This document shows, piece by piece, positions 45,736 to 55,500 of a DNA stretch of 64,000 nt. Origin of the DNA: Pararobbsia silviterrae. GTDB taxonomy: Bacteria; Pseudomonadota; Gammaproteobacteria; Burkholderiales; Burkholderiaceae. A model generated the notes under the pieces. The model saw only the letters and a program-made list of their open reading frames with translations. It made no database searches and had not been told where the DNA came from. Location of the stretch: positions 35,196 to 99,195 of the forward strand of contig NZ_RBZU01000018.1 in the NCBI RefSeq assembly GCF_003628125.1. Reading direction: 5' to 3'. The translations under genes were made by a program, and so were the position numbers. How positions within the stretch are numbered: position 1 is the stretch's first letter; the number at the start of each line of letters is the position of its first letter.

Positions 45736-48390
45736 ATGCCACGCTCCGTGCCCCGCCTGGTGCCCTGCTTTATGTCACGTTTCCTCGCTGTTGTCGTTGT
45801 CCTGTTTTCGATCCTGAGCGTCGCACCGCGCGTGTCGGCGCAAAGCGCGGCCTCATCGGCAACCCCATCGGCAACCCCATCGGCCGCCGCTTCGGGCGCC
45901 TTGCTGACGCCCGAGCAGGCGCGCGACGCGCTCGCCGTGCTCAACGACCCGAAGCGCCGCGCGCAGGTCGAAGACACGCTGCGCGCGGTCGCCGCGGCCA
46001 ACACGCTGGCCGCGCCGGCGGCGGCGTCCGCGCCGGAGCCGGCAAGCTCCGCTGCGGCAAGCGCGCCCGTCGCGGCGTCCGGCGTCGCCGCCGCGTTCAA
46101 GTCGAACAGTCTCGTCACGCAGGTGTCGCGGCAACTCGCGCATTGGGCCAGCATGGTCGGCCACGAGACGCGACGCTCGATGTCGACCTTGCTCGACATC
46201 CACTCGGCGACGCTCTGGTGGACCGCGCATACGGCGACGCCCGAGGGACGCACGGCGCTCTGGCAAACGTTCTGGATCGTGATCGCGAGCCTCGTGCCGG
46301 CCTGGGCCATCGAATGGGGACTCCTGCGGCTCACGCTGCGTCCCCGCACCGCGATCATTCAGCGCGCGAACGCGGCGGCGGCGGCCGACGCGAATGCCGA
46401 GCGACACGACGCCGAGCTGACCCCCGACGAGCGCGAGCAGGCACAAGGCGAGCAGATCAGCGAGGCGCTGCGGCACGACGGCGGCCACGCGCCGCATCTG
46501 CGGCTGACCCATCTCGCGATCGGCAAGCGCCATGCCGTGCGTCACTGGTCGCTGCTCCGGCGCGTGCCTGCCGCATTGCTCAACGCCGTGCTCGGCACCG
46601 TCCCCGTGATCGGCTTCGCGCTCTGCGCAAGTCTGCTCATGTCGATCCTCGCCGACGACGGCTCGGCGGCCGAAGAGATCGCGTCGTCGCTCGTCGATAT
46701 CTATGTGATCTGCCGTGCCGTGCTCATCGTCGGGAACCTGTTCTTCGCGCCCTACGCGCGCGGCCTGCGGCTGTGGCGCGTCGGCGATGACACGGCGCTA
46801 TTCGTGCGGCGCTGGGTGCGCCGCATCGTCGCGGTCGTCGGCGTCGGCAGCGCGCTCGCCGAGGCGCCGCTGCCGCTCGGACTCACGCTCGACGCGCACG
46901 CCGCGATCATGAAGCTCGTCGCGCTGATCGCCCATGTCATGGTCGCGATCGTCATCCTGCAATGCCGCCGCCCCGTCGCGCGATGGCTGCGCGAGACGTC
47001 CGCGCACTCGCAAACGCTCGCCTACCTCGGCAACTGGCTCGCCGACATCTGGGCCGGCGTCGCGATCTTCTTCGTGCTCGCGCTTTGGCTCATCTGGGCG
47101 CTCGACGTCAACAACGGCTTCGAGACGCTCGTGCATCTCGGCGGCGTCTCGCTGCTCGTGCTCGTGCTCGCGCGCGTGATCGCGATCGTGTCGCTCGGCG
47201 CGCTCGCGCATGTGTTTCGCGCGAACCAGAACGACGACACCGACGACGCATCCGTCTCGCGCGACGGGCAATCGATCGTGCAGCGGCGCGCCTATCGCTA
47301 CTACCCGATGCTTCAGCGCTCGCTCTCGATGCTGATCGGCATCGTCGCGCTGCTGACCTTGCTCGATATCTGGGGCATTCACCTGCTGCGCTTTCTCGTC
47401 GCGAATCCGATCGGCCATCGGCTGATCTCGGCGCTCGTGACCATCGCGGTCGCCGCCGCGATCGCCGTCATCATCTGGGAAGCCACGAATATCCTGTTCG
47501 AGCGGCGGCTGCGCAAATGGACCGAGCGCGGCGAATTCATCCGCGCGACGCGCTTGCGCACGCTGCTGCCGATGCTGCGCAGCGCGCTGCTCGTCGCGAT
47601 CGCGCTCGTCGTCGGCCTCACGGGCCTGAGCCAGATCGGCGTCAATACGGCGCCGCTGCTCGCGAGCGCGAGCATCTTCGGCGTCGCGCTCGGTTTCGGC
47701 TCGCAGAAGCTCGTGCAGGACTTCATCACGGGCATTTTTCTGTTGATGGAAAACGCGATGCAGGTCGGCGATTACGTGACGGTCGCGGGCGTCTCGGGCA
47801 CGGTCGAATATCTGTCGATCCGCACGGTCCGGCTACGCGGCAGCGACGGCTCGCTGTTCACCGTGCCGTTCAGTTCCGTGACGACGGTCAACAACGTGAA
47901 TCGCGGCATCGGCAACGCCGCTGTACGCGTGAGCATTGCGTACGGCGCGGACGTCGATCGCGCGATCGACACGCTCAAGCAGATCGGCGCGTCGCTGCGC
48001 GAGGATCCGCTGTTCAAGGACGGCATCCTCGCCGATTTCAGCTTCTGGGGCGTCGATAGCGTCGACGGATCGGCCGTCACGCTCGCGGGGCAGATCCAGT
48101 GCCGTGACACGATGCGCTGGCCGGTCCAGCGCGAGTTCAACCGGCGCATTCTCGCGCGCTTCAGCGAGGTCGGCATCGAGATCGCGAATCCGCTGCGCAA
48201 CGTCATGATGCCGCCGCGCGCGGCGAGGTCCGATATCGAAGCGGATGCCGGGACGGACACGCGCGGCGGCGCGGATGCACACCCCGGCGCTCGCATCGAT
48301 GCGAGCGCCGGCACCCACGCCGATGCCGATGCCGACGCCGACACGACCGCCCGCGGCCAGACCGCCGGCCCACGGCGAACGCAACCGTGA
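45736..48390 (+). CDS. MscS-family mechanosensitive channel, large YbiO/MscK-like form
   Basis: 884-residue inner membrane channel. A signal peptide (ending RVSAQS) and a periplasmic Ala-rich, helical region (about 40-150) precede about ten membrane helices. The MscS core is near the C-terminus: ASIFGVALGFGSQKLVQDFI is the pore-lining helix and FLLMENAMQVGDYVTVAGVS then GTVEYLSIRTVRLRGSDGSL is the beta domain. A 50-residue Asp/Ala/Gly-rich tail follows. The family opens under membrane tension in hypo-osmotic shock. ATG 45736 is used; ATG 45772 gives a cleaner signal peptide (MSRFLAVVVVLFS) and could be the real start. Its stop overlaps the next gene by 4 bp. Confidence 0.88.
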   Translation: MPRSVPRLVPCFMSRFLAVVVVLFSILSVAPRVSAQSAASSATPSATPSAAASGALLTPEQARDALAVLNDPKRRAQVEDTLRAVAAANTLAAPAAASAPEPASSAAASAPVAASGVAAAFKSNSLVTQVSRQLAHWASMVGHETRRSMSTLLDIHSATLWWTAHTATPEGRTALWQTFWIVIASLVPAWAIEWGLLRLTLRPRTAIIQRANAAAAADANAERHDAELTPDEREQAQGEQISEALRHDGGHAPHLRLTHLAIGKRHAVRHWSLLRRVPAALLNAVLGTVPVIGFALCASLLMSILADDGSAAEEIASSLVDIYVICRAVLIVGNLFFAPYARGLRLWRVGDDTALFVRRWVRRIVAVVGVGSALAEAPLPLGLTLDAHAAIMKLVALIAHVMVAIVILQCRRPVARWLRETSAHSQTLAYLGNWLADIWAGVAIFFVLALWLIWALDVNNGFETLVHLGGVSLLVLVLARVIAIVSLGALAHVFRANQNDDTDDASVSRDGQSIVQRRAYRYYPMLQRSLSMLIGIVALLTLLDIWGIHLLRFLVANPIGHRLISALVTIAVAAAIAVIIWEATNILFERRLRKWTERGEFIRATRLRTLLPMLRSALLVAIALVVGLTGLSQIGVNTAPLLASASIFGVALGFGSQKLVQDFITGIFLLMENAMQVGDYVTVAGVSGTVEYLSIRTVRLRGSDGSLFTVPFSSVTTVNNVNRGIGNAAVRVSIAYGADVDRAIDTLKQIGASLREDPLFKDGILADFSFWGVDSVDGSAVTLAGQIQCRDTMRWPVQREFNRRILARFSEVGIEIANPLRNVMMPPRAARSDIEADAGTDTRGGADAHPGARIDASAGTHADADADADTTARGQTAGPRRTQP

Positions 48391-48704
48391 CCCCCGATCG
48401 GCCGCGAGAGCCCGCGCGGTCGTCCGATCCTGCGGGCGCGGACGAGATCGATCCCGCGATCGCCGCCGTGCTGTCGGTGCTCTGGGAGACGGCGAACGAT
48501 CCCTCGGGCAAACTCGCGTCGCTCGCGCGACTCGGCAAGCGCACGCAGCTTGCGCAAAGCGCACTGCGGCGCTACCTGACGGCGTTGAGCGACGCCGGAC
48601 TCGTGAGCGTCGCGCTCGACGAAGCGGGACTCGGCTCGGCTGCGCTGACGGCGCTCGGCCGCACGATCTGCGAGGATCTTTTCGGTCCGCCCGACCGCGC
48701 TTGA
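48387..48704 (+). CDS. Winged-helix (ArsR-like) small protein
   Basis: 105-residue protein with a winged-helix look at about residues 24-95: AIAAVLSVLWETANDPSGKL, TQLAQSALRRYLTALSDAGL (recognition-helix-like) and LVSVALDEAGLGSAALTALG (wing). The first 20 residues are polar. GTG 48387 overlaps the MscS stop (GTGA), so translation is coupled. A DNA-binding regulator coupled to a channel is unusual. I do not recognise an exact family, and no metal-binding Cys residues of ArsR are present. Confidence 0.75.
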   Translation: MTPDRPREPARSSDPAGADEIDPAIAAVLSVLWETANDPSGKLASLARLGKRTQLAQSALRRYLTALSDAGLVSVALDEAGLGSAALTALGRTICEDLFGPPDRA

Positions 48705-48806
48705 GCCGATCCTGGAATCGGCTAGCTGGGTCGGCTCCCTGGGTCGGCTCGCCGAGTCAGTCCCCCTGACTCGACCGCTGAGCGGACCCTCGATGCAAGC
48801 CTCGAA

Positions 48807-49679
48807 TCAGCCCTTGAGCGCGCGCGCGTGATGCGCGATGTGGTCGCCGATGAACGTCGAGATGAAGTAATAGCCGTGGTCATAGCCCGCGTGGCGCCGC
48901 AATTCGAGCGGCTGTCCGACGCTGCGGCACGCGGCTTCGAATGCGTCGATGCGCAACTGCGACGCAAGGAAGCCGTCGTCGAGCCCCTGGTCGACGAGCA
49001 AGGTGCCGTCCCATCGCACGCCGAGTTCGCCGATCAGCGCCGTCGCGTCGTGCTGCCGCCACGCCGCACGGTCGTCGCCTAGGTAAGCGCCGAACGCCTT
49101 CTCGCCCCACGGACAGCTCGCGGGCGCAGCCACCGGCGCGAACGCCGACACCGAGCGAAACACCGACGGATGACGCAACGCGAGCGTCAACGCGCCGTGC
49201 CCGCCCATCGAATGGCCGAACACGCCGATCCGCTTCGCATCGATATTGAAGTGTTGCGTGACGAGCGCCACAAGCTCGTCGACAACATACGACTCCATCC
49301 GGTAATGCGCATTCCATGGCGGCTGGGTCGCGTCGAGATAGAAGCCGGCGCCCACGCCGAGATCCCAGTTGTCGGTTTCGCCGGGCGCGCCCGCACCGCG
49401 CGGGCTCGTATCGGGCGCGATCAGCGCGAGGCCGTGCTCGGCCGCGAAACGTTGCGCGCCCGATTTGATCGGGAACGTCTCCTCGTTGCACGTGAGGCCC
49501 GCCAGGTAGATCAGCGCGGGGACCGGCGCGCCGGCATCGGCGCCGCGCGGCAGAAAGATCGAAAACCGCGCGGGCAAGCCGAGCGTCGACGACCGATGGC
49601 GATAAAAGCGCTGGCTGCCGCCGAAGCTGCCGTGCGCGCTGATGAGTTCGAGTGTTGCGGTCAGGTCTTGGGTCGTCAT
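48807..49679 (-). CDS. fghA: S-formylglutathione hydrolase
   Basis: 290-residue esterase-D-type alpha/beta hydrolase that converts S-formylglutathione to formate and glutathione in formaldehyde detoxification. The catalytic Ser is in GVFGHSMGGHGALTLAL, Asp in DQGLDDGFL and His in GYDHGYYFISTFIGDH. LTCNEETFPIKSGAQRFAAE and LIAPDTSPRGAGAPGETDNW are family hallmarks. ATG 49679 gives the standard start MTTQDLTATLELISAHGSFG. The usual partner, glutathione-dependent formaldehyde dehydrogenase (adhC), is not next to it. It is divergent from the DUF3325 operon across the large palindrome. Confidence 0.94.
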   Translation of the reverse strand: MTTQDLTATLELISAHGSFGGSQRFYRHRSSTLGLPARFSIFLPRGADAGAPVPALIYLAGLTCNEETFPIKSGAQRFAAEHGLALIAPDTSPRGAGAPGETDNWDLGVGAGFYLDATQPPWNAHYRMESYVVDELVALVTQHFNIDAKRIGVFGHSMGGHGALTLALRHPSVFRSVSAFAPVAAPASCPWGEKAFGAYLGDDRAAWRQHDATALIGELGVRWDGTLLVDQGLDDGFLASQLRIDAFEAACRSVGQPLELRRHAGYDHGYYFISTFIGDHIAHHARALKG

Positions 49680-49863
49680 GAACGTCTCGATAAAGTTCAG
49701 CGCGCTAGTGTAGAGCGTGTTCGCTCGGGCGACAGCGTCGCACAACGTTGCGGCCGACCGCGCGACATCACGCGCAACGCACACGATACACACGCGATAC
49801 ACACGCGATCCGCACGCGCCCTCGCCACGCCGTTTCCCGCGCGGCATTTGCCTGCGCGCTCTC

Positions 49864-49906
49864 CCGCATGTTATAAACGCGAATTATTCGCATTTATAAC
49901 ATGCGG
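49864..49906. promoter_or_regulatory. 43-nt near-perfect palindrome with a Fur-like core
   Basis: Two 21-bp arms flank a central T and match at 20 of 21 pairs. The left arm reads CCGCATGTTATAAA then CGCGAAT. The centre read on the minus strand, TGCGAATAATTCGCG, fits the 7-1-7 layout of a Fur box (TGANAAT-N-ATTNTCA type), and the outer ATGTTATAA resembles Zur sites. It lies 41 bp before the DUF3325 start and 185 bp before the fghA start. An iron- or zinc-responsive operator for the DUF3325-DUF3649-PepSY operon is likely. Confidence 0.6.
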
Positions 49907-49946
49907 ATCGTCTTTCCTTTTTCGATGCACTGACCGTCTGTCGTCC

Positions 49947-50291
49947 ATGCCTGGCCTGTCCGGAACCCTCCTCGCGTTGCTTGCGGGCGCGCTCTGCTAT
50001 CTCGCGTCGCCGCGCCAGCAACTGCTGCCGCCGCGCGCGCGGCCGCGCCTGTGGCTCGGCGCCGCCGCGCTCTGCATGGCCGCGGCGATCGCGCTCTGGT
50101 GCACAGCGGACGGCAACGCCGCAGGCGTCTGCGCCGCGGTCTGCGCGCTTGCCGCCAGCCTTGCCATCATGCCGTTCGTCGGCGCTTACTGGAGCCGCGA
50201 CGCGCGGCTGCGGCGCAAGACGGCGCGCGCAGGCAAGCGGCGCCGCGCAACCGAGCACGGCGCGGCGCCGCGCGAGCCGGAGGCTCGATGA
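49947..50291 (+). CDS. DUF3325-like small membrane protein
   Basis: 114-residue inner membrane protein with about three hydrophobic helices (about residues 3-20, 34-52 and 58-78), then a basic tail RLRRKTARAGKRRRATEHG. Its layout and position, ahead of a DUF3649 and a PepSY protein, fit DUF3325, a family found in iron-uptake operons. The family call rests partly on context. ATG 49947 has no clear ribosome site. Its stop overlaps the next start by 4 bp (ATGA). Confidence 0.72.
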   Translation: MPGLSGTLLALLAGALCYLASPRQQLLPPRARPRLWLGAAALCMAAAIALWCTADGNAAGVCAAVCALAASLAIMPFVGAYWSRDARLRRKTARAGKRRRATEHGAAPREPEAR

Positions 50292-50545
50292 CGCTTCGAC
50301 TGTGGAGCACGGCGGTGCTGACGTTGCCGCTGTCGGTTGCGCTCGCGGGCCTCTTTGCGTGGACGATGCCCGGCGGCTGGCATCGATCGGCGCTCCTCGC
50401 GATGGTATTGTTCTTCCCGCTGTGGATCGGCATCTTCTGCAGCGTATTCGCGTTGACGACGACCCGGCGCGCCATCATCGGGCTGGGTGTCGGCAATCTC
50501 GCCGCATTCGCCTTGCTTTACGCGGCGCGCGCACTGCTCGCCTGA
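50288..50545 (+). CDS. DUF3649 family membrane protein
   Basis: 85-residue inner membrane protein with three hydrophobic helices: VLTLPLSVALAGLFAWTM, ALLAMVLFFPLWIGIFCSVF and a final GLGVGNLAAFALLYAARALL. This matches DUF3649 (iron transporter-associated). It overlaps the DUF3325 stop and lies 6 bp before the PepSY gene. Function is unknown, but the family typically accompanies TonB-dependent receptors for iron compounds. Confidence 0.75.
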   Translation: MTLRLWSTAVLTLPLSVALAGLFAWTMPGGWHRSALLAMVLFFPLWIGIFCSVFALTTTRRAIIGLGVGNLAAFALLYAARALLA

Positions 50546-50551
50546 CACTTT

Positions 50552-52339
50552 ATGCGTTCATCGACCCTTCGCGGTTTTCAGTGGCTCCACACGTGGGCGG
50601 GCATCTGCGCAAGTTTCATGCTGTTCATCGCCTTCGTCGGCGGCACGCTGACGATGTTCCACGACGAGATCGAACGCTGGGAACGCCCGGCGTCGCGCCA
50701 TTTCGCGGTCGACGGCGGCCCGGCCCAACGTCTGGTCGGCACGCTCGTGGCGTTGCATCCGATGGCGGCCGACAATTTCGGCATCGTGCTCGCGAACGCG
50801 ACGCATCGCGAACCGTACGTCTACTGGAGCGACGGCGCAGACTGGCAGGAAGCGCGGCTCGCGAACGGCGGCAAATCGCCGCTCGACAAATCGCTCGGCT
50901 TCGACGACTTCACGCAGGACACGACGAGCGCCGCCGAGCAGGCCGAAATCGCGCAGCGCGCACACCTCAAAAAGCTTGAAATCGAACGCCGCGCGCGCAA
51001 TGCGAGCGCGGCCAGCGCCGCCAGCGCGGCCGGACATCCGACGCCGCTCGTCAAAACGCCGCCTGAGCCGTTCAACCCCGCGACGATCATGGTCGACCAC
51101 GACACGCTCGACCTCAGCACGACGCCCGGGGTCGGCGACTTCGTCGACCGGCTCCATTACTCGCTCGCCCTGCCCGAGTTCGGGCTTTACGTGATGGGCA
51201 TCGTGTCGCTGATGTTCGGCGTGGCGCTCGTGACGGGCCTCATGACCCATCTGCCGCGGCTCTCGCGCGATCTGTTCGCGCTGCGCCCGGGTTCGAATCT
51301 CAAGATGTTCTGGCAGGACGCGCATAACGCCGTCGGCGTGCTCGCGCTGCCGTTTCACGCGGTGATCGCGATCACGGGGTGCGTGCTCTGCCTGGGACTG
51401 GTTGCGGCGATGCTGTTCAACACGATCGCGTTCAACGGCGAGCTCATGGACGAGATCACGTCGATGCGCGCGTCGGTGCCCGCGAAACCCGTCGTCGCCG
51501 TGCCGGGCGCGCCGATGAATGTCGACGGCCTCGTCGCTCACGCACGCGCGGCCAATCCCGATTTCACGCCGCGCTGGATCGCCTACGTCCGTTACGGCGC
51601 CGACGACGGCACGGCCGAGGTCTGGGGCGACAGCGACCGCGCGCTCGGTTCGCTCGGCTCGGTGCTGCTGCGCCTGAACGACGGCGCCGTGCTCGCCCAG
51701 CAAACCGCCTCGACGCGCGACGCGAACCACACCGTCTCGAGCGCGATCTACGGTCTGCATTTCGGTTCTTACGGCGGTGTCGCCGTGCGATGGATCTATT
51801 TCGTGCTCGGCATCACGGGCGCGGTGCTCGTCTACACGGGCAATCTGCTCTGGATCGAGGCGCGCCGCAAACGCGCGGGTGACGAACAGCCGCTTTCGAC
51901 GCGCCATATCGCTCGTGCGACCGTCGCCGTCTGTATCGGCAGTTGCGCGGGCATTGCGTTTGCCTTCGACATGGCGCTGCTCGTACCGTCGTTCGACGCG
52001 GCGTCGGTCTATCTGACCGCGCTGCTCGGCGCCGTGGTCTGGTCGATCGCGCGCGCGCCCGTGATCGCCGCGCGCGACCTGCTGGTCGCGACGGCGGTCT
52101 GCTCCGCGCTCGTGCCTGTGCTCGACGCACTGCTGACGTCCGACAATCTTTTCCACAGCCTGCGCTACGGCGACTGGCAACTCGCGGGCATCGACCTCGC
52201 CGGGCTCGCGTTTGCCGCGCTTTTCGCGACGCTCGCCGTCTTCACGCACCGCCGCGGCCGCGACGGCGACCCGAAGAGCGTCTGGGCGACACCGTCCAAC
52301 GGCCCGGTAGCGGCGCTTCGCAAGCCGTCCGAAACCTGA
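50552..52339 (+). CDS. PepSY-associated TM (iron-regulated) membrane protein
   Basis: 595-residue inner membrane protein of the PepSY_TM family. A first helix WLHTWAGICASFMLFIAFVG carries the HTWAG motif. A periplasmic domain follows, then MFWQDAHNAVGVLALPFHAV with the paired His residues typical of these proteins, and several C-terminal helices. Some family members act as periplasmic or inner-membrane ferric-siderophore reductases. The periplasmic loop includes an Ala-rich, Pro-rich spacer (about residues 140-175). It is the last gene of the operon; no TonB receptor lies in the window. Confidence 0.88.
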   Translation: MRSSTLRGFQWLHTWAGICASFMLFIAFVGGTLTMFHDEIERWERPASRHFAVDGGPAQRLVGTLVALHPMAADNFGIVLANATHREPYVYWSDGADWQEARLANGGKSPLDKSLGFDDFTQDTTSAAEQAEIAQRAHLKKLEIERRARNASAASAASAAGHPTPLVKTPPEPFNPATIMVDHDTLDLSTTPGVGDFVDRLHYSLALPEFGLYVMGIVSLMFGVALVTGLMTHLPRLSRDLFALRPGSNLKMFWQDAHNAVGVLALPFHAVIAITGCVLCLGLVAAMLFNTIAFNGELMDEITSMRASVPAKPVVAVPGAPMNVDGLVAHARAANPDFTPRWIAYVRYGADDGTAEVWGDSDRALGSLGSVLLRLNDGAVLAQQTASTRDANHTVSSAIYGLHFGSYGGVAVRWIYFVLGITGAVLVYTGNLLWIEARRKRAGDEQPLSTRHIARATVAVCIGSCAGIAFAFDMALLVPSFDAASVYLTALLGAVVWSIARAPVIAARDLLVATAVCSALVPVLDALLTSDNLFHSLRYGDWQLAGIDLAGLAFAALFATLAVFTHRRGRDGDPKSVWATPSNGPVAALRKPSET

Positions 52340-52517
52340 CGCGCGACGTGCGCGGCTCGCCGCCCTACCACGGATCGCGATACCAAACCAGATACGCTCC
52401 GCGCGCGCGAACAGGTAAACTCGGGCGCTGCACAAGGCGCCCCCGAACCCGCGCACGCCGCGCCGGGATCGTAAAAATGGGGCGCGACGCAGTCATTTGA
52501 GCGTTCGGTCGTCAAGC

Positions 52518-55500
52518 ATGCATAACGTCGTTACGGGGTGGTTCGGTTTATCAACGCTGTGGATCGTCGCGCTCGCGTGGCGCCTCGTCGCGTCGCGTCT
52601 GACTTCGCATGACGATCTCCACGCGCCGCGGACCGTTCGCACGATACTCGGCGCGATCTGCGTGCTGACCGCGAGCGCCGTGCTCGAAGCCGGCGTCTGG
52701 ATCCGGCTCGCGCCGGACGGCGCGTTCGATCGCGTGGGACGCGCGCTGCTCGGCGCATTCGGCTCGACGCCCAGCATCGCGATCGGTGTCGTGGGCCTCG
52801 CGTTCGGCCTGCCCTGGCTGTTCGGCACCCGTATCTCCGCGCTCGTCGCGGATCTCGTCGGCAACGGCGCGTCGGATGCCGATGCGCCGCGCCCGGCTCG
52901 CCGCGCGGTGCAAGACGGCGGTGCGTCATATGCCGAACCGCGCTGGCGCACGAGCGGGACGGCGGATGCGCCGTTGACCGAGCGGCGTCCGTCGAGCGGC
53001 CTGCGCGCGCCTGGCGAACTCGGCACGAGCCAGCGGCCCTCGGTGTTCAGCACGGCGAGTGCGAATGCGGCGCGGCACGCGTCGCGACGCACGACACACG
53101 TGACGCCGGGCGCCGAACCGGTCGAGATCATCACGCCGGAATCGCTTCGCCTCGCGCCGCGCGCAAACCCCGGCGCGCAGGGCACGCGTGCGCCTGATGC
53201 GCAGACCACGGCGCGCCACGCGACGCCGCACGCGCCCGCGACGTATCGGACCATCACGACGACGCCGGAATCGGCCGCGCAGACGGTTCCCGAGGCCGCG
53301 GCGAGCCCGCGCGCACGGACGTCCGCCCAGGTCGCGGCAGCAGCAGCAGCCCGGCAAGCCGCCGCTGCCGCGTTGCGCGCGCGCGCCTATGGACAGCCCG
53401 TGCCCGGTTCGACGCCGTCGCGCCAGAACACGGACACGCGGACCGGCGCCCGCACGGACGGGATCGAGGACGGCGCGACCGCCTCGATCGAGCCGAACAC
53501 GTCATCGACGCTTTCGAACGCATCGGCGGATACATCGCGTACACCGAACGAACGCGCCGCATCGCCGACCACGCGTGAATCGGGCGATCCGCGCGACACG
53601 GCGCCTTCCGCCGACACGATCGCCGAGACATTCCGCAACGTCGAACGCATGGCCGCGCAATGGCCGACGCTCGCGGGCGCGGGCGCTGCCGTCTCGGCGA
53701 ACGTCGCGGACGGCGTCGCGAGCCCCGACATCTCGGCGGCCGCGCCGGCATCGGCATCGGCATCGGCATCGGAATCTGCGCCGGCACACGAGCAGGTGTC
53801 CGAAGTATCGTCGCTCGCCGTGATCGAGCCGATCGAGCCGATCGAGCCGATCGAGCCGGTCGAGCCGGTCGAGTCGGTCGAGTCGGTCGAGTCGGTCGAG
53901 TCGGTCGAGTCGGTCGAGTCGGTCGAGTCGGTCGAGTCAAGCGACGCAACGATACCCGCGCCGGATGCGCGCGCAATCGATCCGGTCCTCTCGCTCGCGC
54001 CAGGCGACGCACAGGATATCGACGCGCCCTCCCCTACGCCGCGCCCCGCGATGGAAGCGGATACGGATGCGCATGCACGTGCAAATGCTGATACCGATGC
54101 ACATGCGAATACAGATGTCGATGTCGACTCCGTGGAAATCGGCATGCCCCCTGTCACGGCACCCGACACATCGCACGACGAAACCGAAGACCCGACGCAG
54201 CCGATCGATCTCGGCGTGTTCACGCCGGGCGGCGACGTCGGCGATCGCGTTCGCTACGCAGACGCGTCATCGACGTCCCCTTCGCCGGTGCACGACACCG
54301 AGTCCGTCGGCGCGTCGGCCCACGAGGACATACACGCGCCCGAGACGCTGACCGCACCCGTTCGCGCCTTGCCGGCCAAGGCCCGTGCTGACGCACCCGC
54401 TCCCGCGACCGCCGATATGCGCGTGATCGATCTCGCCGCGCTCGAAGCCGAGGTCTCGACGCGCGTCGATGCGGATCCCGCACCCAGCGCGTCGCCGTCG
54501 CATTCGCCGACCGCGCCGATCGCGACGATCGATCCGCCGGACGCGCGAACCGACATCGCGCTTGCGAGCCCGCCGCCGTCGACCGCGACGATCGACCTCT
54601 CCGACTCAAGCGAGGCGTCGGTCTCGCTCGCCACCGCGGCGACGCCGGTCTCGCTGACCCCGCATCAACCGCTGCTGCCGCCGACCGACGAACTCGCCAC
54701 GCTCGACTTCGCGACGGCCTTTCCGATTCCCGCGTTCACGCCGCCGCCCATCGCCGCCCCCGCGCCGCGGCCGGCCGCCGCGTCTGCGGCGCCGGTCGTA
54801 CCGGCCGTACCGGCGGGTCAGCAAGCGACCGAGTTCGAGTTTCATCCGCCGAGTGCGTCGCACGTCGAACTGCCGGGTCTCGCGTTGCTCGCGTCGGCGG
54901 CCGATCCGCACGAACCGGCGTCCGAGTCCCTGCTCGCCGAAACCGGTCAATTGATCGAGCAGCGCCTCAAGGAATTCAAAGTGCCCGTGACCGTGGTCGG
55001 CGCGTCGGCCGGCCCTGTCATCACGCGGTTCGAGGTCGAGCCCGCGCTCGGCGTACGCGGTGCGCAGATCGTCGGCTTGATGAAGGATCTGTCGCGCGGG
55101 CTGGGCCTCACATCGATCCGCGTCGTCGAAACGATTCCCGGCAAGACTTGCATGGGGCTCGAACTGCCGAATCCGAAGCGGCAGATCATCCGGCTTGCCG
55201 AAATCCTCGCCGACGGCGCCTATCAGAATTCGACATCGCATCTGACGATCGCGATGGGCAAGGACATCACGGGCACGCCCATCGTGACCGATCTCGCGCG
55301 CGCGCCGCATATGCTCGTCGCGGGCACGACGGGGTCGGGCAAATCGGTCGCGATCAACGCGATGATCCTCTCGCTGCTCTACAAGGCGACGCCCGCCGAT
55401 GTGCGCCTGATCATGATCGATCCGAAGATGCTCGAATTGTCGGTCTACGAAGGCATTCCGCATCTGCTCGCGCCCGTCGTGACCGATATGAAGCTCGCGG

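Noticed and set aside
53826..53933. Repeat array in ftsK as a frameshift or assembly error
   Set aside because: All twelve units are 9 bp and keep the frame, and the C-terminal motor domain is intact.
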